DNA from: Liolophura sinensis
Lineage: Eukaryota; Mollusca; Polyplacophora; Chitonida; Chitonidae
Assembly: GCF_032854445.1 (NCBI RefSeq)
Contig: NC_088300.1
Span: 6,882,001-6,946,000 of the forward strand
Length of the DNA: 64,000 bases
Direction: 5' to 3'
Each line of letters begins with the position of its first letter. Positions within the stretch are counted from its first letter, which is position 1. The translations under genes and the position numbers were made by a program. This document shows, piece after piece, positions 1 to 12,168 of the stretch. Below the pieces are notes generated by a model. That model ran no database searches. It was not told the origin of the DNA and saw only the letters and a list, made by a program, of their open reading frames with translations.

Positions 1-329
1 AAAATCGCACACGTGTCAATATGGCGGTGGCATCGGTATTTTTCCCAGAACCTTACAAGCAAAGTTATTCACAATATTACATGAACAGGTTCTTAGAAAT
101 AGTATGTATAAGATTTCCACACACAGGCTTTAATAAGTCAAAAGTTGATGCCTGGAAATTGAAACTGCTTTGAGAGAATGTGTCAAGAATAAGCACTGCA
201 TCTCTTTGGGAAACGAACCAACCTCACTTGTCATGCATAATGCTGTTTATATAAGCTTTTAAATTAGGTTTGAGCTAGTTAACAGACGTCACGAGTTCTG
301 CTTTTGCGTAAAGTATATGCCTTCTCCGG

Positions 330-3030
330 CTAGGATTGTTTGATATAGTTAAATGATTCTTGTAGCTGACACTTCCAGTGCTGTCTAACGGGGGCTATCT
401 GAGCGTTAGGTCTGTAGACGTAGTAAAACACATCAATGGACCCATCTTTGTTTAGCTTAACATTGCCATAACCATGCGAGAGTTCGTCGGCTTCCAGGAA
501 TGGTGTCTGTTTGCTGAACGTCACGGAACCGCCCTGGCTTATGCGATGGTCTGAAAAATGATCGAGAGGCTGCATTATAGCGCCCAACATTTGAACGGTT
601 GCCTACAATTCAAAACTGAAAGTACAGTCTCGGAGCATTTAGTTCGTGTATCCAATTCGATCGACATATTAAGAAATTATGTTTTCATGTCGGCGTGAAG
701 AAGATTACGTCCTACCGTGTCAGATACGGTTTTAAACTTTGTGTAGGCGTAAACGTTCTTGATTCAAATTTCTGATTCTAATGTTACATCTTCCTAACAT
801 TACTGGTTTATGGGTGTCCAGTTGTTCCAATATACGTGTAGGCCTACCTATAGATTGGATTAATCGGTCTACATGTCAGTAAAGCTTTCATTTAGCCTTT
901 TTGTGAATTTGATTCACCCATCGGACGTTGCGAAAAAGACATATTTACGCTTACATATGTGTGTCTGATACATTCAACAAAATACTTCCCGGTAGCCTTC
1001 AAACAGAAAATTTCCATAAGATATTAAATTCAGTATGTTGTTTAACTTACCCACAATTTCCCATAGACAAGAAGGTGTCCCTGGTCTCCTTCGCGGTGTC
1101 CAGGCTGTTTACATCTGCTCAATTCGCCAGCCACGTATACTCTATAACCTGCTTGCAGTGTGTCCAGAACGTCGGTAAAATTGATGAGAGGAACACCGGG
1201 ACTGGCTCCAGCAGTTGGGGTTAGACCAGACCTGTTCATTGAGATAGCAAAATATACATGTACTATCAAAAAAGTATGATATGTCTTATGTAAACCACTG
1301 ATACTACTGTATTGATTAGCTATAATCAGATAAGGGTTTATCGATAATACTGAGATGTACATGAAGGGCACAAGTTTTAGTCGTGACTTTTTCAGCCAAA
1401 TGTATCGGACTGACAAAAGGACCTGGTGGAGTAAAGAGGAGAATCGGCCCCAGAGAGGAAGAAAGTGAAAATTTCAAAATCCAAGCACAATTCTGTAAAT
1501 TTCAGTAAATACAAAAAATGTAAATATATATTTCAGTGTGACTAGCGGCCAATCACTTATCGATTTTACGACCGATAAATTGCTTCAGTGCATGTTTGGA
1601 GTTTTCTAGGTCGCATGATTTTTTTCCTGTATAACATGAAAAGAAGAGTAAAACAACTCAAAAAGTGTTTTCAGCAGCTCTCAATCACAGTCGGGGCCTC
1701 CGTGGCTCAGTCGGTTAGCGCGCTAACGCAGCGTAATGACCCAGAAGCCTCTCACCAATGCGGTCGCTGTGAGTTCAAGTCCAGCTCATGCTGGCTTCCT
1801 CTCCAGCCGTAAGTGGGAAGGTCTGCCAGCAACCTGCGGATGGTCGTGGGTTTCCCCCGGGCTCTGCCCGGTTTCCTCCCACCATAATGCTGGCCGCCGT
1901 CGTATAAGTGAAATATTCTTGAGTACGGCGTAAAACACCAATCAAATAAATAAATAAATAAATCAATCACAGTCAATTTCGCTTCTTGAGGTGGGCATTT
2001 TCAAGAAAATGCACTGGGGCCGATTCCCCACCTTACCATACCAGGTCCTTTGAATGGCTTACCCAATACGACAAACAATGGTGCCCGAGGTTACGACTTG
2101 CCCTGTACTCGGATCGACATCGCTTATTCTGAAGTTGGCCGATCCAGATGGGTCAAGGTTCATGGCTAAGACACGAGTGGCCGGGCCTGGTGAAAATTAT
2201 CAAATATGATCGTTGGTCAGTGGGCTATATATTACAAAGGTCTTAATAAACAGCTTATATATACAACCATGAGATGTTTGCTGACTTCGTATTTTAATTG
2301 TTGCACCAAACAGTCCGCGGTCCGCAGCTTAGGGTTTTACTTGAAGACAATTTCACGACGCAGGTTATATATTGATTTACTTGATTTGTGTTTTTCGCCG
2401 TACTCAAGAATATTTCACTTATAGGACGCCGGCCAGCATTATGATGGGAGGAAACCGGGCAAAACCCAGGAGAAACTCGTGATCCTCTGCAGATTTCCGA
2501 TAGACGTATGGCCAGATATTAAGCCAGCATGAGCTGGAATTGAACTCACCGCGACCGTATTGGTGAGAAGCTCCTTGGCCCCTCACGACGCAGGTGATGT
2601 AGACTAGAATTGTATATAATATATTAAATATAGTGTATATCATACAGGCCTATACTGAGACAAGTTTAGGCCTATAATTCTGAACAAATGACAACAACCT
2701 TAGACCAAAAAGCTTCACTTGCACGTGTATGGAAAATCATCAGAAGTAAAACAGACTGGCAATCATGTAATTGTTACAAGCTTACCGACCAGCTTTAGTC
2801 GAGTTCCATTCACTGTCGTTTCTCTGTTAGATGAAATCCCTACATCAGTAAGAATGAAGAAATCAAGGCGTTCCGTGAAAGAATATGGCTGGAGGTTTGG
2901 GGGGAAGTCATGGGTACAGTGGTCAATGTCCACACTGATCAGTATAGGCGCTCCACTACTCGCATATGCCACGATCTCAGAGAAGGATTTCAAGACCGTC
3001 GGCTCAGCCAGGGAAGATGTGCCCAGGGAA
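330..3030 (-). CDS. Two-module, probably secreted protein (VirK-like, tentative); last four exons
   Basis: I assemble four exons on the minus strand from GT-AG sites with matching phases: 2786-3030, 2063-2186, 1051-1231 and 330-602 (stop TAG at 330-332). They give about 273 residues in one open frame. The product has two related modules. Module 1 begins around LKSFSEIVAYASSG and module 2 around LINFTDVLDTLQAG. Each runs on through a hydrophobic strand to a cysteine (DIDHC and GELSRC), then a short motif (FILTDVGIS and LDHFSDHRIS), then a strand-rich part ending in C-x-I/L (VCRIG and WKCQL). This F-x-[ED]-hydrophobic-x-G-hydrophobic-C layout reminds me of the VirK family (PF06903), but I assign it from memory of the pattern only. 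The first exon, which should carry the start and perhaps a signal peptide, was not found; it must end in phase 2. A SINE (1693-1962) lies in the intron between 1231 and 2063 and another (2366-2582) between 2186 and 2786. The coding structure is well supported; the family name is not. Confidence 0.6.
1681..1974 (+). mobile_element. Full-length V-SINE-like tRNA-derived SINE with 12-bp TSD
   Basis: The element spans 1693-1962 and is flanked by a perfect 12-bp target-site duplication, TCAATCACAGTC, at 1681-1692 and 1963-1974. The head is tRNA-like, with an A-box-like TGGCTCAGTCGGTTAGCGCG and a B-box-like GAGTTCAAGTCC. The core around GTGGGTTTCCCCCGGG resembles the V-SINE central domain. The 3' end is CGTAAAACACCAATC followed by (AAAT)n. 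It lies in an intron of the minus-strand gene. This is the reference copy for the other SINEs in the window. Confidence 0.9.
2353..2595 (-). mobile_element. 5'-truncated copy of the same SINE, minus strand, 13-bp TSD
   Basis: This is the reverse complement of the SINE core and tail (GCCGTACTCAAGAATATTTC near 2397), flanked by TCACGACGCAGGT at 2353-2365 and 2583-2595. The tRNA head is incomplete. The copy is more diverged than the one at 1693, and lies in the next intron of the same gene. Confidence 0.85.
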
Positions 3031-5625
3031 CTACAAAGAACAAGTATATATGTGGTTATTTAAAAAAAAACTCTGGGACTTGTTTCACGAGAATGTCTAT
3101 AGCCTATTAAACTATTGAAAGTTGGTGTTCTTTTGCCAAAATCCAACGTAGAACGTTTTCTCGAAGAAAATAAAGGCAAACAGCACGTAAAGATTGACCG
3201 AGTCGATGAGGTAAGAAAACCACTTTTGCATAAGTAAAAAATCTGACGAGGTTTCCTAAAAGCGGGCTCAGAAACATGATAACTGTCACAGCTAATAATA
3301 TATATTCTTACTAGTTCCCTTTAACATGTTTACAGACTAAACATGTTTTCGGCGAGAAAGATGCGTTTAGGGATATACTAAATGACTAGACATGTTGAGG
3401 ACTACAGCTTATTAAGGATCTAAAGGTGTAAAAAAAACACGAAATATGCGTTTAGGGTTGCGTTTAGGTTCTAAACGCCATATTTGCAGTGTACTGTAAG
3501 GTTTATATATGTAGTTGGTTCTGTGGGAAAGAATATCTTCTGTTGTATATAGCTACTTTGTGTGAAAAATGGATTCTAATATGTTGTCCCCAAAAGTAAT
3601 CATAAACCGTTCCCTATACAAGTCCAAACTTGTCAAACGGGATCATTTTACCACGGGAACTCCAGTTTCCTTCATCTATAAAACTGACATGGCACAAGTG
3701 AAAAATACTGGAATACGCATTGCGTATAAATGAAGAAATTAATGAATTCAACGTATAGCATGGCTTCATGTCACAGAACCTGACATTTCTCCACTCAGTC
3801 AAAAAGTTTACCATTTCTTATTTTATCAAATTTATACACCATTTACAAATAAACTAAGATGACTAAGCATTGAGCTCCGATTCAAGAGTCAGTTCGTCTT
3901 TGGTCTTCAGGGTTTGTTATGCGTTCACTTAACATACTACAGGATGCAAATGATCTTTTATCGAATGCTACCCGATTCAGTTTGACCTTTTATCGTATGC
4001 TAGTCGGTTCAGTTTGACATTTTAACATGTGCTACCCGATTCAGTTTGACCTTTTATCATACATGCTACTGACTCACTTTGATCTTTAATCTTATGTTAC
4101 GATTTAACGTTTAATCATATGCTAGTCGATTGAATTTGACCTTTTATCATATGTTATCCGATTCGGTTTGACCTTTTATCGAAGACTACTCGATCCTTCT
4201 TCACCGTTTGTCGCACATGTATCATATTCTTCCCGATTCAGTCTGACCTATTATCGTACGTTACCCGATTCAGTCTGACCTTTTAACGCATGGTATACCA
4301 GATTCAGTTTACCCTTAATCGGTGACACTTCGTCAGTTTTTCAGACAGAATAACTCAACATGTTGTCAGATCACAGGGAATAAAGCCGACAAAACTTTGA
4401 GAAACTTTTCCACGCGTGGTAGGCAGACTTTACTTTTCGACAAGTTATAGCCGATTTAAGACGTTTTGAGTGAGTGCAAGTTCTTAGGATTTAACATAGT
4501 AATGAACAATTTGTCAGCCAAATGACGGAGTTCTTAGAGCGCATATATGTGTATTGTGCCTCCTTGATGCAGGACGTATTCCAGGGCTCTTTTATCTAGT
4601 GCTGCTTCATTGACACGACTTACCGAAGGCAAGTAAGTCGCCCCACCCGAGCCATTATACTGATGGATCAACCAGTCGTTGCACTATCCCCTTAATGCTG
4701 AACGCCAAGCGAGGAAGTTACAACTTCCTCTGTTAAGGCCTTAGGTGTGACCCGACCCTAGACGGACGCTCAAGGCGTTTTGAAGGAGGATATGCCCAAA
4801 GGAGTCACAAGTCCTATTTATAAATTAACTAGGACTATGTATGTATGTATATTTCGAATTTCGTCACTAAATCCTCAACGAATTGGAGAAACAAAGAAAC
4901 CAGTATTGCAATCAGTCCAGTCAGGTAGGACTGGAGCTGTTGCAAACATGTTAATACGAGGCACTTGTAAGTACAGGTGAGAAATGTGATGATAATAAAA
5001 TATGTGAGTATTTATAAAATGCAATTCCAATTATCTATGGATGTAAAATTAAACCAATAATCTAGATGCAATCGCCTGAGCACGCCACTCCCATTGGTCA
5101 TCAACGCCTGGAGAAGAAATTACTGTTTAAGAATTTGTTTAAGCTGTTATATTTTGGGAAAGTATGCTAACACGTGCGACTGCAAGAGGTACCTTACCTG
5201 GTCGGTGTAATCTTCTCTACAATAAATCATTCATTAGACATACCTTAATAAAATAGCAAAGGAAATCCTAGCCAACGCAAACAAGGACATCTTCAAATTA
5301 TTCAGTGCTGTCTTTCCTGTCGGTGAACAGATTAACTCTGCATATAATCTTTAACGTTAACACTGTTTTTGCTCAGTGTCACAGGCCGAATCCCGCCCTC
5401 TGCCAGTATAAAGCAAACATATCAACGTAATGGACACTTTGATATCGTTTATCACACCGCATAGGTAGGTCACAACACGAGGTTTCTATTTCCAGGTTAG
5501 AAAGTACAGCATGACTTGCAGTGTCCAGTGATTAAGCCTGTTTACCTGATAATGCCTTACACGGTAGATAAAGATGTGACGAATAATACTGCTACTCGTG
5601 TCCCGTACTACAGGTGCAGTATTCT
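3031..5625. other. Intergenic or upstream region without a recognisable gene
   Basis: Upstream side of the VirK-like gene. Apart from the degenerate repeat at about 3945-4320 I find only short ORFs with no recognisable family. The missing first exon of the gene may lie here, but I could not place it. Confidence 0.5.
3945..4320. repeat. Degenerate ~32-bp tandem repeat
   Basis: About ten diverged copies of a unit with the core CCGATTCAGTTTGACCTTTT followed by ATC-ATGCTA. The copies differ enough to suggest an old array. Confidence 0.65.
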
Positions 5626-7190
5626 GACACCATACATGTTTCCCCAGGTCACAGTATCTACCGCTACCAACACCATACATGTTCCTCCACGTCACAGTAT
5701 CTATCACTACCAACACCATACATGTTCCCCCAGGTCACAGTATCTATCACTACCAACACCATACATGTTCCCCCAGCTCACAGTATCTACCACTACCAAC
5801 ACCAAACATGTTCCCCCAGCTCACAGTATATACCGCTACCAACACCATACATGTTCCCCCAGTTCACAGTGTATACCGTTACCAACACCCTACATGTCCC
5901 CCCAGGCCACAGTATCTACCCTAATAACACCAAACAAGTTCCCCCAGGTCACAGTATCTACCGTTACTAACACCCTACATGTTCCCCCAGGTCACAGTAT
6001 CTACTGCTACCAAAACCATACATATTCCCCCAGTTCACAGTATCTACTGCTAGCAACACCACACAAGATCCCCCAGGTCACAGTATCCATCGCTATCAAC
6101 ACCACACGTTCCCCCAGGCCATAGTATCTACCACTACCAACACCATACATGTTCCCCCAGGTCACAGTATCTACCGTTACTAACACCCTACATGTTCCCC
6201 CAGGTCACAGTATCTACTGCTACCAAAACCATACATATTCCCCCAGTTCACAGTATCTACTGCTAGCAACACCTCACAAGATCCCCCAGGTCACAGTATC
6301 CATCGCTATCAACACCACACGTTCCCCCAGGCCATAGTATCTACCGCTACCAACACCATACATGTTCCCCCAGGTCACAGTATCTATCACTACAAACACC
6401 CTACATGTTCCCCCAGGTCTCACTATCTACCCTACCAACACCATATATGTTCCCTCAGGTCACAGTATCTACCCCTACCAACACCATACATGCTCCCCCA
6501 GGTCACAGCGTCTATCACTACCAACACCATACATGCTCCCCCAGGTCACAGCGTCTATCACTACCAACACCATACATGTTCCCCCAGGTCACAGTATCTA
6601 CCGCTAGCAACACCATACATGTTCCCCTAGGTCACAGTATCTACCGCTACCAACACCATACATGTTCCCCCAGGTCACAGTATCTACCCCTACCAACACC
6701 ATACATGATCCCTCAGGTCACAGTATCTATCACTACCAACGCCATACATGTTCCCGCAGGTCACAGTATCTATCGCTACCAACACCATACATGTTCCCCC
6801 AGGTCACAGTATCTACCGCTACCAACACTGTACATGTTCCCCCAGCTCACAGCCTCTACGGCTACCAACACCATACATGTTCCCGCAGGTCACAGTATCT
6901 ACCGCTACCAATACCATACATGTTCCCCCACGTCACAGTATCTACCGCTACCAACACTGTACATGTTCCCCCAGCTCACAGCCTCTATGGCTACCAACAC
7001 CATTCATGTTCCCCCAGGTCACAGTATCTATCGCTACCAACACCATACATGTTCCCGCAGGTCACAGTATCTACCGCTACCAACACCATACATGTTCCCC
7101 CAGGTCACAGTATCTACCGCTACCAACACCGTACATGTTCCCCCAGCTCACAGCATCTACAGCTACCAACACCATACATACACCATACAG
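5626..7190. repeat. 43-bp minisatellite, about 36 copies
   Basis: The unit begins CAACACCATACATGTTCCCC and continues CAGGTCACAGTATCTACCGCTAC, 43 bp in all. Because 43 is not a multiple of 3, three units (129 bp) complete a frame cycle, which yields long overlapping ORFs of up to 287 codons in several frames. These are artefacts of the array. A block of about 213 bp (five units) starting near 5961 is repeated almost exactly near 6174, showing segmental duplication within the array. Confidence 0.93.
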
Positions 7191-7289
7191 CCAGTCACAG
7201 AATACCAACACCTTCATATCGTCTTCATACTATTAAATACCAGGTTTCACCTGTCCACAGAATACTGATACTGTACTTTACAAATGCAA

Positions 7290-7483
7290 TTGCTGTGAAT
7301 TCAAGACCAGTTGATTCTGGTTTATTTTTCGGTTGTACATGGGAAGGTCTGCAGCAACCTGCCAATGGTGGTGGGTTTCCCCCGGGCTTTGCCCAGTTTC
7401 CTCCCACCATAATGCTGGCCGCCGTCGTATCAGTGAAATATTCCTGATTGCCACGTAAAACACCAGTCAGATAAATAAACATG
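7290..7483 (+). mobile_element. Partial SINE copy
   Basis: It starts within the B-box-like region (GTGAATTCAAG) and runs through the core GTGGGTTTCCCCCGGG to the tail CGTAAAACACCAGTCAGATA. It abuts the end of the 43-bp array. No clear target-site duplication was seen. Confidence 0.8.
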
Positions 7484-7674
7484 TCAAAAATGAATTTATT
7501 AGAACGACTATCCAATCACAGCATAGTCTTTTTTTTTCATGGTCGAAGAACAATATATATTGTCAATGATCAGACAAAAAATGTTTATTCATGCAGCTCA
7601 TCAAGTCACGTCTCTAAAGTGTTTTCAAGGTCATCGACAGAGGAAGGGCCCAAATGAAGATTGTCAAGCTCAGT

Positions 7675-7926
7675 TCACCATGAGGGTTACAGGTGTGTTC
7701 ACCATGAGGGTTACAGGTGTGTTCACCACGAAGGTTAATGGTGTGTTCACCATGAGGGTTACAGGCGTGTTCACCATAAGGGTTACTGGTGTGTTCACCA
7801 TGAAGGCTACAGGTGTGTTCACCATGAGGGTTACAGGTGTGTTCACCATAAGGGTTACTGGTGTGTTCACCATGAGGGTTACAGGTGTGTTCACCATGAG
7901 GGTTACTGGTGTGTTCACCATGATGG
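7675..7926. repeat. 24-bp minisatellite, about 10.5 copies
   Basis: The unit is TTCACCATGAGGGTTACAGG plus TGTG. Because 24 is a multiple of 3, ORFs stay open across the array on both strands (an eight-residue repeat such as FTMRVTGV). I read these as artefacts. Confidence 0.9.
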
Positions 7927-9409
7927 CCAATGGTTTCTATGCCTTTTCGTCTCAATGAAGTCACCAGACGTGCCTGCGGAATCTCCCCCCAGATCCTGGT
8001 TAGTTCCCTACCTGATGGGGTTTACCTGATGGGGATTTGAACCAGCAATCTCTGTGTTTGGAGTCCACACTTCTACCACTAGGCTAATGGGGAATTCCCT
8101 CTGGTGAACACTTCATGTGCATATGTTCCACAAAATCACATTTTACGGGCACAAACTTCCACTTCCACTCTGTCAACAAATTATAACGTCAGATGTAACA
8201 ACTTTTGTAATGTCACATTTCATCCATACCTAGCTTAGTGTTAATTAGCATATCTGCAAATTGTATATACCATTTTCAATGAAAGCTGATGGCAACCTAG
8301 GTCTTTGGCTACAAACTCCAGTAAACTGTGTAGTTTTGTATTCTCTGATTTTCTCCCTCTATTATTAAGGTAGACCAAAGTTAATGTAAACTAAATGCCA
8401 CAGCAGATGCAGCTTATTCCTTGTTTATCTGCAAATACTGGAGACATGTCAGCAAAGATGTAGAGGCACTAACTATGATGAACACCTTTATACCTGTGAG
8501 GAAACTAAACCCAAAATGTACATGAAGTCAAGCTAGCTGAAGTCAGTTCTGAGGTTTCTCAGTATAGTAAAACCTAGGAACAGAGCGAACAAGTAGATCT
8601 AGAAGTGAGAGTCAGTGGAAACCAGGCAGAAAAACTGAGAGACGATGTGAATTAATCATTTAATTAACCAGCTGACTGTTTTTCACTCAACTCGATAATG
8701 TTTCACTTCATATTTGACAGTAATTAGGTTAATGGGTGGGGAAAACTGAGATGAGCAGCTCTAAAATCTTCAAATGCCTGACAAAGTTTGTGACTTCAAG
8801 CTGCAGCCCAACCAGTATGAGGTGAAAAAGAACATGGTACTTCATTACCGGTAGTCACTGTCTATTTATCTTGTTCAAAATCCCATTACACTGCTCAACC
8901 AGTGAGTGCTCAGCACAATTATCAGGGCATCATAAAACCTGAACACCAAAATACATAAATTTTTGCGGCAAAGAGAGTTGTATTTGGTACGTTTACTATA
9001 GACATCTAAAATCTTCAATCAACACAATCTTTTGGATGTAGATTCATAACAACTCAACACATGACATGGGCATCCAGCATAACTGAAACAAAAATACATC
9101 TCCAAGTAAACATTTACAATGAAACATTAATTTGAATAGCATAACTTATATGTAAATGTAACAAACACAATCAAATACATGTATAGGCTGCAATCCAGAA
9201 ATATAATACTTCAGTGATCTTGCATACTTATGTGTCATCCAATTACACATTCACCTATTAATGCTCTTATGTATTAATTATTATGGCACAATTAATTTGC
9301 AATTAAGCACAGTTCATTAAGAATCAGCACTGTTGGACATCACTGTAATGTTTCTTCTGATACTATTGGAACTCTTGACCCTAACTGTCTGCAAAACTTC
9401 AGAAAGCTG
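7927..9409. other. Downstream flank and probable 3' UTR of SUPV3L1
   Basis: AT-rich, with no convincing ORF. A possible minus-strand poly(A) signal ATTAAA lies at 8659-8664, about 750 bp past the helicase stop codon. A tRNA-like relic lies near 8025-8098. Confidence 0.45.
8025..8098 (-). other. tRNA-like relic (tRNA pseudogene or SINE head)
   Basis: On the minus strand, TTAGCCTAGTGGTAGAAG resembles an A box and CTGGTTCAAATCCCC resembles a B box, with a possible TCC anticodon loop between them. The T-stem and acceptor stem do not pair properly, so a working tRNA gene is unlikely. Confidence 0.35.
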
Positions 9410-11821
9410 TCACTTGTCATCCGAGCCTGGGGTATTCCCAGTGGGCGGAGTCTCACTAAGCCACTCCTCCTGCAATTTTGCCAGCATTTCAGGAGTCAGC
9501 AAGCCTTGCTTAATCAGCTGATCTGTTAATCGCCCATGGCCTAGGTTGACTTTTCCATTTGCCTTTCCTTGAGCAGTCTCAGACTTTGCCCGCACAAAGT
9601 TTGCTGAAAGTCTTGAGTCAAACGCTGAATCTGCTCTTTCATGTCTGATTTTCTGGGACTTCCTCTCACCAAAATCATCACTCATGTAATTTTTCTGTGC
9701 CATTGCAGATTTGTGAGACCTGCTCTTCATCTCAAACTCATCCTCGTCAGTGGGTGGGGCACTTGAGGTGGGCGTCTCTGTTGCCTTAATGAGTCTAGTG
9801 ATGTTGAATACACCCATCTGTATTATTGAGTCCAGCTCTATCTGCATGTCACGCACCAAACTCACATCTGGAAACATGTCTTGAAAACGATAGCTAAGCC
9901 ACAGGTAGAGGTCAAGGACATCAAAGACACCCTCCAGGTGAACCAGGTCCAGTATAGTTTCAGGTGGTGAGAAGGGCCAAGCAATCTGACGACACAGCCA
10001 ATCTAGTGTGATTGGCTCACTGCGGCTGTACTGACGAGCAAACTTCAGAAACATAGTGCAAACAAATGGCTGTTTCTTGGGAATAGGAGCACAACAGAAT
10101 ACATACCTGGCTCTTAATGCTAAAGGAACATGCTCAATCATATCTGCAAGAAATTTGAAATCATCTACATTACACATGAAGTATTTATCACTGTCCAGTT
10201 GAGACAGTGTGACAAATATGTCAATAAGGTTAGAGAGGGTAGCATTGGGCAGGTGATATGCAAACAGTTCTATTTGCTCTGCCGTTGGATGAAGACCTGC
10301 CTGCTCTATTGTCTCTATCTCTTTCCGACAAATATCCTTTAATAAAGCAAGGTCATCTTTCCTGAATGTGGTTACCTCCCCTTCTTCATGCTCTGTCCCA
10401 AACCTTCCTGCTCTACCTGCAATCTGTAGAGCCTGCGATGTACTGATAACATCCATTTCTTTTTCCCCCTTTTCATTAAGCCTTGGTTTTATCAGTGAGT
10501 AAAATATAATGCGCTTTATAGACAAATTCAGTCCCATACCAATGGCATCTGTTGCCACCATTATTTTACATGAATTTTCCGCATCATTGAACTTTTGTGC
10601 TTGTGCCATTTTTGTACCAGGTGGAAGGCCTCCATAAATAACAGCACATTCCTGGCCTCTTTTCTCAAGTTGCCTGGAAACAGTATAGATATCGTTCTTG
10701 CTAAAACAAACGATACAATCACCACGTGTCACATTATCAAATGACCCAACAGCTTTGTCCAGAAATTTCAGTTTTGTGAGCCGTTTATACTTTCTTATTT
10801 CTACTTCATCGCCTGTCACCATCATCAAATCTTTAACAAGCTGGATGCTTGATGCTTCACCACACACATGGATTTCCTGAGCACAAACTCCAAGTAACGC
10901 TCTTGTCCATGCCCAGCCTCTCTGCGTATCCTTTATCATTTGTATTTCATCAATCACAGCCACCTCATATGGGTTAGTAACACTGGTCATCTCTACAGTA
11001 CAGGCAACATGAGCCGAGGGGTTTCCCTCTGGGTCAGCATATCGTCTTTCCTCTCCAGTTACTAGGTCACACATTGTTCCAGCTGTATTACTCTTCTGAA
11101 ACACTTCCACAGCCAGCATTTTAAGCGGGCCACAGTACACACCTGACTTAGCACTGAACAGTCTCTGAAGGGCATGATACGTCTTCCCACTATTTGTAGG
11201 TCCTGCATGAAAGATGATTTTTCGTTGTATTGCTCTGGCCTCAGGGTACCAGTTTGCAGGAAGTCTCAAGTCACTTATTTTTTTTAAGTCTTCCATACAC
11301 TCTAAATGCGGAAAAATCTCTTTTGCATGTCGCAAGAAATAAGGAAAAATATCATCAGTATGCCCTGCCTCTTGTAAGATATCACTGAGGACAACATGAA
11401 GATCAACAGGCAAATTTTCCGACTCAACACAAAACCGCCTGAAGCTGATATAAGCTTGATGAAACAGTTTGTTGTCCAGACCACTTTCGGCTGACAGCCG
11501 CTTGATCTCCGGCCTTCTGTAAAACTGATTTAACAATTTCAGTAAGTCTTCTTTTTTGAGAGAGCCGGTTAACTCTGCCCCAACATTTATGTCATCTGGG
11601 TTGTTGGGAGGTTTGACGTACACTGGCTGTACCAAGGAGCTGATATCTTTGCCCTTTCCATCCGACTTGTTGCGTCGGGCAGAAGTAATAACGCCAAACA
11701 ATGTTTCATTAGGCGTTGTTGTTGTTCTCCAACACGTTGTCGGGGTAGGGAACATTTGTCTGCCTCTGAATCCCGATCGACAGGATGGCAGCACGAATGA
11801 TCTCAACAGCCTGTGGCCCAT
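9410..11821 (-). CDS. SUPV3L1: ATP-dependent RNA/DNA helicase SUPV3L1, mitochondrial (intronless)
   Basis: A single uninterrupted ORF of 803 codons that aligns along its length with vertebrate SUPV3L1 (human about 786 aa). This Ski2-like DExH helicase unwinds RNA in the mitochondrial matrix and forms the mitochondrial degradosome with PNPase. I chose the ATG at 11821 because the frame upstream of it starts only at a TTG. The N-terminus is rich in Arg and Ser/Thr and poor in acidic residues, as expected of a mitochondrial targeting peptide. Visible motifs: Walker A GPTNSGKT (about residues 207-214), DEIQ box (about 291-294), [20 protein letters not shown] (about 423-432) and [10 protein letters not shown] (about 466-475). 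The C-terminal part keeps the [16 protein letters not shown] and LYLWLSYRF blocks and ends with the family-like [19 protein letters not shown]. The gene stands head to head with INTS7. The lack of introns is odd next to a 20-exon neighbour. Confidence 0.97.
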   Translation of the reverse strand: MGHRLLRSFVLPSCRSGFRGRQMFPTPTTCWRTTTTPNETLFGVITSARRNKSDGKGKDISSLVQPVYVKPPNNPDDINVGAELTGSLKKEDLLKLLNQFYRRPEIKRLSAESGLDNKLFHQAYISFRRFCVESENLPVDLHVVLSDILQEAGHTDDIFPYFLRHAKEIFPHLECMEDLKKISDLRLPANWYPEARAIQRKIIFHAGPTNSGKTYHALQRLFSAKSGVYCGPLKMLAVEVFQKSNTAGTMCDLVTGEERRYADPEGNPSAHVACTVEMTSVTNPYEVAVIDEIQMIKDTQRGWAWTRALLGVCAQEIHVCGEASSIQLVKDLMMVTGDEVEIRKYKRLTKLKFLDKAVGSFDNVTRGDCIVCFSKNDIYTVSRQLEKRGQECAVIYGGLPPGTKMAQAQKFNDAENSCKIMVATDAIGMGLNLSIKRIIFYSLIKPRLNEKGEKEMDVISTSQALQIAGRAGRFGTEHEEGEVTTFRKDDLALLKDICRKEIETIEQAGLHPTAEQIELFAYHLPNATLSNLIDIFVTLSQLDSDKYFMCNVDDFKFLADMIEHVPLALRARYVFCCAPIPKKQPFVCTMFLKFARQYSRSEPITLDWLCRQIAWPFSPPETILDLVHLEGVFDVLDLYLWLSYRFQDMFPDVSLVRDMQIELDSIIQMGVFNITRLIKATETPTSSAPPTDEDEFEMKSRSHKSAMAQKNYMSDDFGERKSQKIRHERADSAFDSRLSANFVRAKSETAQGKANGKVNLGHGRLTDQLIKQGLLTPEMLAKLQEEWLSETPPTGNTPGSDDK

Positions 11822-12168
11822 CTTGATGTTGCAGCTATTCACCAAAGGAAAACCTCACTAAACACCATGCAACCACTGAAATTCTACACACACATTCTCT
11901 AGAAGGAGTCATACATGGGCGCTGCCATTTTGAAGCTCAAAGGTGTGCACAAATTAAGAAAATGCGAAAATGCCATTTGGTTAATTCAAATCAGTATGCT
12001 ATTTCTCATTTCTTTTCTTCTTCAGATGAATATATATTGTCTTTTTAACTTTGAAAATAGGCTGATAAAGTGGCATATTGTTTTTCAAAAGCTTTCACTT
12101 CCCTGAAATAGTTTGTTTCTCGTTTATTTTTGTATTCGTGAATTTAAATGTTTCCAGCTTCAGTAAAG
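11822..12168. promoter_or_regulatory. Divergent SUPV3L1/INTS7 promoter interval with paired YY1/TISU-like elements
   Basis: Only 347 bp separate the two start codons, so a shared bidirectional promoter is likely. The 17-bp sequence AAAATGGCAGCGCCCAT (minus strand, about 11915-11931) and AAGATGGCGGCGCCCAT (plus strand, 12167-12183) match at 15 of 17 positions and point away from each other. Both fit the YY1 core (AANATGGCNGC). The plus copy covers the INTS7 start codon and matches 11 of 12 positions of the TISU consensus SAASATGGCGGC. No TATA box at a convincing position. Confidence 0.6.
11899..11928 (-). other. Nine-codon uORF upstream of SUPV3L1
   Basis: On the minus strand an ATG at 11928 opens MAAPMYDSF and stops at TAG (11899-11901), 77 nt before the helicase ATG. 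Its start lies in an AAAATGGCAGCGCCCAT element nearly identical to the INTS7 start region. Whether it is transcribed is unknown. Confidence 0.45.

Noticed and set aside
1588-1976. ORFs over SINE copies on both strands (also at 7.3, 27.1, 47.1 and 62.1 kb)
   Set aside because: They translate the tRNA-derived SINE, which has no coding function.
5516-7447. Long overlapping ORFs (up to 287 codons) in the 43-bp array
   Set aside because: They follow from a stop-poor tandem unit read in three frames; no domain, start context or splice partner.
7614-7964. CRISPR-like appearance of the short direct-repeat arrays
   Set aside because: Units are contiguous without unique spacers and the genome is eukaryotic.
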